A program made the position numbers and the translations under genes. From Rhizobium oryzihabitans (lineage in GTDB: Bacteria; Pseudomonadota; Alphaproteobacteria; Rhizobiales; Rhizobiaceae), in the NCBI RefSeq assembly GCF_010669145.1, contig NZ_CP048635.1, forward strand, positions 310,001 to 374,000: DNA of 64,000 nucleotides, in the 5' to 3' direction. Positions 26,732-34,268 of the stretch are shown here, piece by piece. Below the pieces are notes generated by a model, which was not told the DNA's origin, made no database searches, and saw only the letters and a program-made list of their open reading frames with translations. How positions within the stretch are numbered: the stretch's first letter is position 1; each line of letters begins with the position of its first letter.

Positions 26732-28660
26732 CTATTGTCCGACCCTATTGTCGGCCAGCATGATTTCTCCGGTTGTCATCGCCGGTGGCGGCATCATGGG
26801 TTCCGCCTGCATGTTTCTATTTCCTGGCATTCCCGGCAGTACGATGCGCAATTTCAGACGCACCGATCTTGCTCCTTCCACGCCAGCGCCGGCCACGGTG
26901 AACCGCGTTTCTGTGAAGCTGACATAGGGTTGCCCGTGCGACAGGGCTTCCAGCCCGCCAATTGCATGGGAGCTGAGTTCCGCGGCACTGCCGCCCACAA
27001 GCATTAACGAACAGGCAGCGGCAGTCGCCGCACCGCGCAATGCCGGCAGCCTCGGCAAACCGTTTTCCATCGCGTGGCGGATAAGCAGAAACACCGAGAG
27101 GCCCGCATAGATCGCCACATTGATCGCGGCGAAGACGAAGAAGCCTTCCGCTCCGCTTTCGCGCGGCGCCAAAACCATCGCCAAAAGGCTCAACGCGGCC
27201 AGAGCCATGTAAGGCACGATTACCCGGAGCGGCAGCGGGGGTTTTGCCTGCGTGCCCTTCGGCGTGATGCGGAAGTCGACGAAGTCGCCACGGATCGTAT
27301 CCCGGATCGCTGCCAGCACACCCATCAAAGACCAGGGCCAGCGCAGGAACAGAAACACCATGGCTTCCCAGCTGAAGAGTTTTGCATCATGCGGGCGGAA
27401 AGCCCCTGTGGCCCGCCAGAAAAACGCGAACACGATCATGATGAGCGAAATCGGCATAAAATGTGCCAGAAACACCGGATAGGATGCATTGACGAGGACA
27501 TGCCCGCTCAGGAGCGCGACGGCCGGAAGCACGAACATCAGCGCCATGAAGCCGGAAAACAGCGGATACCAAAGCTGCGAAAACAGGAACTGGAACTTCA
27601 GCCGCAGGGGCAGTTTCGGCACGTAATGCCGTGAATATTGCAGCAGGATGGTCATCAGGCTGCGCGACCACTGGAATTCCTGCACAATGAGGTCGGCAAA
27701 GGTCGAAGGCCCGTCGCCATGCGCAATGGCGTTGACGGCGTGGACCCCGCGCCAGCCACCGGCATTCATCAGAAGCGTGGTGGAATGGTCCTCCGCAAGC
27801 TCGGGGCCCAGACCGCCCACCTCGCGCAGCGCTTTGGTGCGCACGGCATAATGCGAACCGATGCAAAGCGGCGCCCAGCTGTTGTTGTAACCCAGCTGCA
27901 GCGCGCCGTGCAGGCTCGCCTCCGCATAAAGCCTGCCGCGCGCGGCCCAGCTCTCACCGGCATTGGCATCGCAGATGCTCGGCGCGGAGACATATCCCAC
28001 CGCCGGATCGGCGAAGGGACGGATGATCTCGCTCAGATAAGCCGGCTCCGGCACGTGGTCGGCATCGAACTGGGCGACGAAATCATAACGTTCGTAACCG
28101 TAATGATCATAGAAATAAGCGAGATTGCCTTCCTTGCAACGGGTGCGACGTGGCCAGGTCTTGCGATGATAGTCGGCGATGCCTTTGCGGGTCGAAACGA
28201 AAACACCATGCGCGCCGCACCATTTCAGCGTTTGCGCATCCGGATCCTCATCCGCAAGCCACACGTCGAATTCCAGCCCCTTCTGCTCCAGCATGGCCAG
28301 CAGCGTCTTGCGCACCACGGCGAAAGGTTCCGATGGCGCCTTGGTGACGACCATCGCCACTCGGCCCCTGGGCAGAGGAGAGCGCCGATCGACGACTCTT
28401 GCATTCAGGAAGATGAAGATGAAATAGGACGGCAACAGCGTGATCCACGCCAATGTCATCGTGACGATGGTGTAATAGGGCCAGTCGATGACCCGGTCCC
28501 GGTCCAGCCACCAGATCCAGAAATAGGCAAGTGTGACCAGCCAACCGCCGATACCGAGAAGATAGGCTGTGCGGTTCCATCCGGTAAAGACCGGCAGCAT
28601 CCGCAATTCGCCTGTGGCGACGCGCGACGATGTGACAGAAGGAGTGGAGCGCGTCTTCAT
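26732..28660 (-). CDS. Cellulose-synthase-like family 2 glycosyltransferase
   Basis: 642 residues with two N-terminal TM helices (about 30-50 and 62-86). The cytoplasmic GT2 domain has LADEDPDAQT, the DADH metal site (FDADHVP), the acidic LAEDHSTTLL and a Q-x-x-x-W variant (QEFQWSRSL) of the QxxRW motif. At least five C-terminal TM helices follow. This is the architecture of processive synthases that polymerise and export a glycan. No PilZ domain is evident after the TM region; the C-terminus (residues about 560-642) is a small beta-rich domain. Its start overlaps the galE stop as ATGA. It is not BcsA, so it should make a different polymer; upstream UDP-sugar genes suggest UDP-Glc, UDP-Gal, UDP-GlcA or UDP-Xyl as donors. 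Confidence 0.87.
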   Translation of the reverse strand: MKTRSTPSVTSSRVATGELRMLPVFTGWNRTAYLLGIGGWLVTLAYFWIWWLDRDRVIDWPYYTIVTMTLAWITLLPSYFIFIFLNARVVDRRSPLPRGRVAMVVTKAPSEPFAVVRKTLLAMLEQKGLEFDVWLADEDPDAQTLKWCGAHGVFVSTRKGIADYHRKTWPRRTRCKEGNLAYFYDHYGYERYDFVAQFDADHVPEPAYLSEIIRPFADPAVGYVSAPSICDANAGESWAARGRLYAEASLHGALQLGYNNSWAPLCIGSHYAVRTKALREVGGLGPELAEDHSTTLLMNAGGWRGVHAVNAIAHGDGPSTFADLIVQEFQWSRSLMTILLQYSRHYVPKLPLRLKFQFLFSQLWYPLFSGFMALMFVLPAVALLSGHVLVNASYPVFLAHFMPISLIMIVFAFFWRATGAFRPHDAKLFSWEAMVFLFLRWPWSLMGVLAAIRDTIRGDFVDFRITPKGTQAKPPLPLRVIVPYMALAALSLLAMVLAPRESGAEGFFVFAAINVAIYAGLSVFLLIRHAMENGLPRLPALRGAATAAACSLMLVGGSAAELSSHAIGGLEALSHGQPYVSFTETRFTVAGAGVEGARSVRLKLRIVLPGMPGNRNMQAEPMMPPPAMTTGEIMLADNRVGQ

Positions 28661-29640
28661 GTCAGCACCTCCAGCCCGAAGCCCGGACCGGCCGTGCGGA
28701 TGATGGTGTCGATATCCGAGCGTTTCGGGGTAAAGCCGAGCGTTTCTTCCGCCCGCTTTATATCCGCGAAGAGAGCTGGCGGATCGCCGGCGCGCCTTGC
28801 ACCGAAATGCACCGGCACTTCCTGGCCCGTCACCCGGTGGATCGCCCTTATGATATCGCCAACCGACGTGCCATGGCCGGAGCCGAGATTGACGCGCAGC
28901 GTCTCACCGCCATCCGCCAGATAGTTGACGGCGGCGACATGCGCATCAGCCAGATCGCTGACATGGATATAGTCGCGAATGCAGGTGCCGTCGCTGGTAT
29001 CGTAATCCGCGCCGAAGACATCGAGCTGCGGCAGTCGCGCAGCGGCGGCCATCAGCGCCCGCGGGATCAGATGGGTTTCGGGCTCGTGGCGTTCACAGAG
29101 CTCACCATCCGGGTCGGCACCTGCCGCGTTGAAATAGCGCAATGCGACGAAACGCATACCGTAGGCGGCGGCGTAATCATCGAGCGCCATTTCGAAGATC
29201 AGCTTCGTGCGCCCGTAAGGATTGACGGGCATCTGCGCCGTTTCCTCGCGGATCGGCAAGTGCGGCGGCACGCCATAGGTGGCGCAGCTGGAGGAAAACA
29301 CCAGCCCGCCAATATTCTGATCGAGACAGGCATCCAGAAGCGCCAGGCTGCCGCCGACATTGTTGCGGTAATATTTACGCGGATCTTCGACCGATTCGCC
29401 AACATAGGCGTTGGCCGCACAATGGATGACGAAGGCCGGCGCAAACTCCTTGAGCGTAGCCTTCAGCAGACTGCGGTCGAGAATGTCACCCTCGATGAAG
29501 GGTCCCCAGCGAACCGAATCCGCGTGACCCGTTGAGAGATTGTCGTATGCGATCGGCTTGAAGCCGGATTGAGCCAGCGCCTTGCAGATGTGGCTGCCTA
29601 TGAATCCGGCCCCGCCCGTGACGAGGATTGTGCGGGGCAT
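28657..29640 (-). CDS. galE: UDP-glucose 4-epimerase
   Basis: A 327-residue extended SDR. NAD-binding motif LVTGGAGFIGSH is at residues 6-17, then YDNLSTGH, a Ser-rich strand FSSSCATYGVP, the catalytic YGRTK (Tyr and Lys), RYFNAAGADPDG and RDYIHVSDLADAHV, all classical GalE features. It interconverts UDP-glucose and UDP-galactose; some homologues also act on UDP-xylose/UDP-arabinose. The start at 29640 is 1 bp beyond the upstream gene's stop, and the upstream open frame to 29814 lies inside that gene. It is embedded in a tightly packed polysaccharide operon, so it probably feeds the GT2 synthase next door. A separate exoB may exist elsewhere. Confidence 0.92.
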   Translation of the reverse strand: MPRTILVTGGAGFIGSHICKALAQSGFKPIAYDNLSTGHADSVRWGPFIEGDILDRSLLKATLKEFAPAFVIHCAANAYVGESVEDPRKYYRNNVGGSLALLDACLDQNIGGLVFSSSCATYGVPPHLPIREETAQMPVNPYGRTKLIFEMALDDYAAAYGMRFVALRYFNAAGADPDGELCERHEPETHLIPRALMAAAARLPQLDVFGADYDTSDGTCIRDYIHVSDLADAHVAAVNYLADGGETLRVNLGSGHGTSVGDIIRAIHRVTGQEVPVHFGARRAGDPPALFADIKRAEETLGFTPKRSDIDTIIRTAGPGFGLEVLT

Positions 29641-29641
29641 C

Positions 29642-30664
29642 TCATACGGCCTCCGCCATTTTCCTGCCTGCGAGGAGCGCATCGAAATAGACGATGGTTC
29701 TTTCAAGTCCCATTTCGAGCGGTACACGGGGTTGCCACCGGAGCTGCTCCTTGGCCCGCGAAATATCGGGGCGGCGCTGCTGCGGATCGTCGATCGCTGC
29801 AGGCAGATGGACAATGCGCGAGCGGGAATTCGTCATGCGGATGACGATATCGGCGAGCTGCCGCACCGGAATTTCACTCGGATTGCCGAGATTGATCGGC
29901 CCGATGCAGTCCTTCGGCTTGGCCGAAAATCGCAGGAAACCGTCAATGAGATCGTCGACATAGCAGAAGGAGCGCGTCTGGCTGCCATCGCCATAAATGG
30001 TGATGTCGGCACCCTTCAGTGCCTGCACGATGAAGTTGGAAACAACGCGTCCGTCATCCGGGCGCATGCGCGGCCCATAGGTGTTGAAGATGCGTCCCAC
30101 CTTGATATCGACACCGTGGCAGCGGTGATAATCGAAAAACAGCGTCTCAGCGCTGCGTTTCCCTTCATCGTAGCAAGCTCGCGGCCCGATTGTATTTACA
30201 TTACCGAAATAGGTTTCCGGCTGCGGATTGACGAGCGGGTCGCCATAGACTTCCGATGTCGAAGATTGCACCACGGTTGCACCGCATCTGCGGGCAACTT
30301 CCAGCACGTTGACCGCGCCAAGCACATTGGTGAGCAGGGTGCCGACGGGATCGCGCTGATAATCCGGCGGCGAGGCCGGAGAGGCGAAGTTGAAGATCAG
30401 CGAGACATCGATGTCATAGGGTTTGCGCACATCGTGCTCAACCAGCAGAAAGCGCTTATTGTCGCGCAAATGTTCGATATTTGCGGTTCGTCCGGTCGAA
30501 AGATCGTCGAGGCAGACCACTTCGTGGCCGCAGCCCAGCAGACGCTCGCAAAGGTGGGAGCCAAGGAAACCGGCACCGCCATTAACGAGAACGCGCTGGC
30601 CTGGCCTCCACTCGTCATAGATTGTGACGCCGTTGTCATGCTCGTTGGGAACGAAATTACGCAT
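29642..30664 (-). CDS. UDP-glucuronate decarboxylase (UDP-xylose synthase, UXS-type SDR)
   Basis: 340 residues. The Rossmann motif is VNGGAGFLGSHLCERLL, with LDDLSTGRTANIEHL next. FNFASPASPPDYQRDPV and STSEVYGDPLVNPQPE are characteristic of UXS enzymes, as are the catalytic YDEGKRSAE (Tyr-Lys) and RIFNTYGPRMRPDDGRVVSNF. It converts UDP-glucuronate to UDP-xylose with NAD recycling. First gene of the GT2 operon: strong GGGGAGGAG 8 bases upstream of the start and a palindrome just above it. Its presence suggests the polymer or a decoration contains xylose (or arabinose if GalE epimerises it). Confidence 0.9.
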   Translation of the reverse strand: MRNFVPNEHDNGVTIYDEWRPGQRVLVNGGAGFLGSHLCERLLGCGHEVVCLDDLSTGRTANIEHLRDNKRFLLVEHDVRKPYDIDVSLIFNFASPASPPDYQRDPVGTLLTNVLGAVNVLEVARRCGATVVQSSTSEVYGDPLVNPQPETYFGNVNTIGPRACYDEGKRSAETLFFDYHRCHGVDIKVGRIFNTYGPRMRPDDGRVVSNFIVQALKGADITIYGDGSQTRSFCYVDDLIDGFLRFSAKPKDCIGPINLGNPSEIPVRQLADIVIRMTNSRSRIVHLPAAIDDPQQRRPDISRAKEQLRWQPRVPLEMGLERTIVYFDALLAGRKMAEAV

Positions 30665-30684
30665 TACACACTCCTCCCCATGAG

Positions 30685-30703
30685 GAATCAGCCCGGCTGA
30701 TTC
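30685..30703. promoter_or_regulatory. Perfect palindrome upstream of the polysaccharide operon
   Basis: GAATCAGCCCGGCTGATTC has 8-bp arms around a CCG centre and lies 20 bp upstream of the UDP-glucuronate decarboxylase start, abutting its Shine-Dalgarno region. It could be a repressor operator or an mRNA hairpin in the 5' leader. No protein can be assigned. Confidence 0.5.
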
Positions 30704-31059
30704 AACTTGAACTGGATCAAACTCCCGATTGTTCGGTATCTTGAATATCAGCCTCCGGTTTTTATTTCTTCTGGAGGTTTAATATTTCGATTCGATAGAT
30801 TTCAACTTTTATGATAGGCGCGGCGAAAAACAGGTCAACTTCATTTTGTCGAAATATTACAATTGATTACCCTTCACTACTCAAATCAGCCCTTGATTTA
30901 ATACTTTTTAACTATGCCTCCATTATGCCTTTCTTATTGAGCATTAGCGCAAGCTTCGCTCAACCAGTCGGGACTATCCTGGTTTTGTAAGGCTCGGTCC
31001 ACCGGGACAAAACCGCCCGGCGAGATGCGACAGACAGTCGGTTTCAGGGGACATACACG
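30704..31059. other. AT-rich intergenic region with divergent promoters
   Basis: This 356-bp stretch is markedly more AT-rich than its neighbours and separates the minus-strand polysaccharide operon from a plus-strand lipoprotein gene. It has several TTGA- and TATAAT-like patches but none convincing enough to name. No open frame or repeat was found. Confidence 0.4.
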
Positions 31060-31410
31060 ATGAATGAAATGCCTTATTCCCATAGCGGCAAAGCAGCTCG
31101 CCGCCGTCACTTCGCACTTGTTGCCACAGCACTTGCGGCTTTCACCTTCGCCACTGCTTCATGCTCCGTGGTCGAAGACGCCGTTCTCATCAAGACCGCA
31201 TCTGCGAATACGGCCACGATGAAGACGCGGGTTGCTCCGGCCAGGACCTCCTACGGTTACGACAAGACAGGCAATGCAGCAGTGACGCTTGTTGCCGACG
31301 CGTCGTCCGGGACGCCCTCCATATCGCGGCCGTCCTATTCCGGTTCCTCTCCCTATATCTGCTCACCGAGCGGATTTGGTCAGAAGTCCCGTTGTTTCCT
31401 GAGGCCCTGA
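31060..31410 (+). CDS. Small putative lipoprotein, unknown function
   Basis: 116 residues. A basic N-terminus and hydrophobic run (FALVATALAAFTFATA) end in a lipobox-like TASC (Cys near residue 35). The mature part is Ser/Thr/Ala-rich and ends PYICSPSGFGQKSRCFLRP, with two cysteines that could form a disulphide. AGGGGA lies 8 bases before the ATG. I do not recognise the family; the C-terminal pattern looks like a conserved rhizobial hypothetical. The neighbours (polysaccharide operon, LuxR regulator) suggest an envelope role only by proximity. Confidence 0.7.
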   Translation: MNEMPYSHSGKAARRRHFALVATALAAFTFATASCSVVEDAVLIKTASANTATMKTRVAPARTSYGYDKTGNAAVTLVADASSGTPSISRPSYSGSSPYICSPSGFGQKSRCFLRP

Positions 31411-31467
31411 GCCTCGGCAAGAAAACCTGATTGAAACTGGCGCCCGGTAACCTTCGCTGCCTGACGT

Positions 31468-32238
31468 TCAGTTTCTCCAGCCGGAAAAGGCCGCGTCTTC
31501 GTCCTTATTAAAGAACCGTGACGCCGCCTCCGTGCGGTTACGGACGTGCATCTTCTTGTAGATGTTGCGGACGTGTACTTTCACAGTGTTTTCCGACAGA
31601 TGAAGCCGGTCCGCGATGATTTTGTTTTGCGTTCCCTTGCACAGCAGGTCGAGAATTTGAACCTCGCGCGTCGTCAGCGCGGATATCTCGCTTCTGCTGG
31701 CAGAGAGGGCGTCGGCACGATTGGCGATCACGGCGCTGCTTTGAACGCTTTTGCCATGAACGGCCTGGGAATAAGGTGTGAGCTTGCCGAGAAGAGCTGC
31801 CGGAAAATGCTCTCCGCCCTTCATGAGCAGGTCAACGGCCGCCATGAAGACGTCGAGCCGCAGATTGAGCGGCAGCACGCCATCTATAATGCGCGTCCCC
31901 ACCAGCTGCTTCAGCGACTCTTCGAACTTCTCGATGGTTTCAACGACGAGTGCGATCGGCGCGTCCGGATGTTTTTCGCGGACGGCTGAAAGAACGCCAT
32001 GAAGCCGCTCCGACGATATGCGGTATGGCAGGACCAACCGGACATTCGCGCCGTAATCATCGTCAATCGTTGCCGACGACGTGACGCTCACCACGGCGAA
32101 TGTGGGGAACTTTTTGCCCAACGCCTCTACGAGGCACTCGGAAAACAGGTCCGGATCCGCTATGATTAATAAAGTTCCATTTATAGGAGCAACGGCACCA
32201 CTTGGTTTTGCCGCATAATCTGAAGTTCCCATGAACAT
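31468..32238 (-). CDS. LuxR-type regulator with degenerate receiver domain
   Basis: 256 residues. The C-terminal GerE/LuxR helix-turn-helix is clear: ALTTREVQILDLLCKGTQNK then IADRLHLSENTVKVHVRNIY. The N-terminal domain (about 15-130) has a receiver-like strand order (TLLIIADPDLFSECLVEAL) but, where the phospho-Asp should be, it reads ANVRLVLPYR, so it is probably not phosphorylated in the usual way. The start at 32238 has GGAGG 5 bases upstream; the frame continues to 32340 without a ribosome site. It is divergent from the acidic-protein/type I secretion cluster and is the best local candidate for controlling it. Confidence 0.85.
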   Translation of the reverse strand: MFMGTSDYAAKPSGAVAPINGTLLIIADPDLFSECLVEALGKKFPTFAVVSVTSSATIDDDYGANVRLVLPYRISSERLHGVLSAVREKHPDAPIALVVETIEKFEESLKQLVGTRIIDGVLPLNLRLDVFMAAVDLLMKGGEHFPAALLGKLTPYSQAVHGKSVQSSAVIANRADALSASRSEISALTTREVQILDLLCKGTQNKIIADRLHLSENTVKVHVRNIYKKMHVRNRTEAASRFFNKDEDAAFSGWRN

Positions 32239-33112
32239 TGACGCCTCCCTAAAGCGCTTACGCATTACGGTCTTTTGGTTGTGTCGTCTGCTGTTTGCTG
32301 AAGCGGCCCCTGAAAACTTATGGGGCAATCCCCGCCTCAAGCCATGTCAACTATCATTAATTACCCGTTAATTAAGGAGGCTAATACGAAAAGCTGTGTA
32401 AATAAATGGCCCAAACGGGTTATTTTTTACAATTGACGTACAAAATAGGTTACGCAATGACAGAATCACTGATCCCGGAAACGCTGGAAAAACAAACACA
32501 TCGAAAAAGCTTTCGCTGCGGTTTTGCAATCCGGGAAAATATAACTTTTAGTTGAAATCCCTTTACATACCTCCCCGCCAAGCGACGCTGGAGAATGTGC
32601 CATTTCGGGATGCAGGACTTTTCTCACCGAAATAAACCATGTTTTTCGAAAAAGCCGCTGCCGGCTGTCAAAGCCGCATTATTTCCGGCCAAGCCGGCGA
32701 AATGCACCCCGTTGCCCACCCTCTGACATATATAATCGGGGTGAAAGCGCCGATATGTTTAACCCGAATTGATATCTAGGAACGGCAATTTTTCTGCTGC
32801 ACAGTCTGACCGTCGCTGAAACGGCGATCGATGGAAAGACAACCCCGGCCTTTGACGTGTGTTTGCAGACGCCGGTTCCTTTTCAAGAAACATGAAAACG
32901 AAAAGACGAAAGCCACCGCGCTCCCCATTGGAGCGAGGAACGGATTTGTGCGCCTTTTTACCGAGTAGCGCACAGGGGCTGAACGAAAAGAGCCCGGTCA
33001 CGGGCCAATGCCAAACCGCAGGTGATGCGTAACGAGTACATCTGCAAAACATCAATCTTTGTGCAACACGGAGCAAGCGCGAAAAAATCCCATTTAAGAT
33101 GAGAGGGATTTC
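32239..33112. other. Long non-coding leader/intergenic region before the secreted-protein genes
   Basis: 874 bp without a supportable gene. An AT-rich palindrome (TTAATTA, CCCG, TTAATTAA) lies at 32358-32376, about 120 bp from the LuxR start, and could be an operator. The 33000-33110 part probably belongs to a 5' leader of the plus-strand gene. Several short frames exist in both directions, but none has both a ribosome site and protein-like composition. Confidence 0.4.
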
Positions 33113-33113
33113 G

Positions 33114-33139
33114 AAAGCTGCTCCGAGCTTTTTCGGAGG
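33114..33139 (+). promoter_or_regulatory. Two alternative hairpins over the ribosome-binding site of the acidic protein gene
   Basis: AAAGCT (33114-33119) can pair with AGCTTT (33126-33131). Alternatively CTCCGA (33121-33126) can pair with TCGGAG (33133-33138), and the latter covers the GGAGG Shine-Dalgarno (33135-33139). The two stems are mutually exclusive, which is the layout of a translational switch. The ATG is at 33148. Confidence 0.5.
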
Positions 33140-33147
33140 AAATAAAA

Positions 33148-34116
33148 ATGGGTTATGATCCAAAGTCATCCGGCGGTAGCGACGACGACATCACCAAGAT
33201 CGGCGCGCTTTCCGATGGTTTCGCCAACACCTCGACCAATGACGCCAAGGTGGAAGACAGCAACGTCGGCACCGCAAATGGTGAAAACCGCAACAACGAC
33301 AACAGCGATCACAGCACCAATGTGGATGTTGACGCCAAGATTGATGTAGCCGCCAACAACGGTGACAATCGCGACAACGACTATGACTGGAGCTACGACA
33401 GCAAGTCGTATAGCGACAACGACACGACCACCAAGACGAGCACCGAAACCAACACCGATATCAAGGTCGACTACGACTGGAGCTATGAAAGCAAGTCGTA
33501 CAGCGACAATGATACCAATGTGAAGACGGTCACGGATACGGACACCAAAACATTCTCCTATTCCGACAACGACACCTCCACCAAGACCACGACGACCTCC
33601 GACAGCTTCAACTCCGCAGACAGCTACTACAAGTCGGATGACGACTTCGGTAACATCTCCGGCGTCAAGGATGTCGGCAATCTCGGCATCGCCGGCGGAG
33701 ACCTCACCTTCAACCTGGGTGACGACTTCTCCTTCACACTCGACGTCGACAATATCCTCAACAGCTCGCTTAACGGCGACGGTAACGACACGGGCTTCAG
33801 CCTTGTGCAGGCCAACCACCTGGCGGATCAGGATCAGGCCTGGGATATCAAGATGGACAACGGTGGCGCCCAGAACCACCTGAACGCCAATGCCGGTGAC
33901 GCTTACGGCGCCGAAGGCATGGACGGCAAGGGATGGGACCTCAAGGCCGGCGACGACGCCGCAGGTACCAGCACTGCAGATGCATCGGCAATCCTTGCAA
34001 ATTCCGGCTTCCATCTGGAACTGGTGCAGGGCGCCAACATGCTCTCCAATGCCGTTGACGTCACGATCACAGGCGGCAACTCGCATGTATCGGATGTCGG
34101 TGAGGATCACTCCTGA
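33148..34116 (+). CDS. Highly acidic, repeat-containing protein; likely type I secretion substrate
   Basis: 322 residues, extremely rich in Asp, Asn, Ser and Thr, with no signal peptide and almost no basic residues. Residues 78-107 and 108-135 are tandem copies of a unit starting DYDWSY(D/E)SKSYSDND, and a partial third copy (FSYSDNDTSTKT) follows at 136. The C-terminal half changes to a less repetitive domain with VQANHLADQDQAW (Gln221, Asp227, Asp229) and LVQGANMLSNAVDVTITGG near the end. It has no RTX nonapeptides. Lack of an N-terminal signal, acidic composition and position before an ABC exporter and HlyD adaptor argue for C-terminal-signal type I secretion. Function unknown; adhesin or matrix protein is a guess. 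Asp/Asn-rich repeats could bind Ca2+. Confidence 0.8.
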   Translation: MGYDPKSSGGSDDDITKIGALSDGFANTSTNDAKVEDSNVGTANGENRNNDNSDHSTNVDVDAKIDVAANNGDNRDNDYDWSYDSKSYSDNDTTTKTSTETNTDIKVDYDWSYESKSYSDNDTNVKTVTDTDTKTFSYSDNDTSTKTTTTSDSFNSADSYYKSDDDFGNISGVKDVGNLGIAGGDLTFNLGDDFSFTLDVDNILNSSLNGDGNDTGFSLVQANHLADQDQAWDIKMDNGGAQNHLNANAGDAYGAEGMDGKGWDLKAGDDAAGTSTADASAILANSGFHLELVQGANMLSNAVDVTITGGNSHVSDVGEDHS

Positions 34117-34139
34117 TAACCACCTCTTGACGAAAAGAG

Positions 34140-34163
34140 CTGCACCGGCATCCGCCGGTGCAG
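34140..34163 (+). terminator. Strong hairpin after the acidic protein gene
   Basis: CTGCACCGGC and GCCGGTGCAG form a perfect 10-bp stem with an ATCC loop, 23 bp after the stop and about 105 bp before the next start on the same strand. Without a U run it could be a partial terminator or a 3' stabiliser that raises the level of the first message relative to the exporter genes. Confidence 0.6.
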
Positions 34164-34268
34164 TTCGCGGTTAAAGGACCGGTTTGCGCGAAAACGAAGC
34201 ACCGCCTGTGAGACGGGTGCCGTCCGCAACGCTCAGGCCCTGCCGCGATGATCAGGGAGGGACCTCCA

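Noticed and set aside
32759..33169. 136-residue minus-strand frame in the long leader
   Set aside because: Overlaps the start and ribosome site of the acidic protein gene and shows no protein-like features.
33388..33590. Tandem DNA-level repeat possibly a CRISPR or minisatellite
   Set aside because: The periodicity is in codons of the acidic protein; copies have diverged at wobble positions, so it is a protein repeat.
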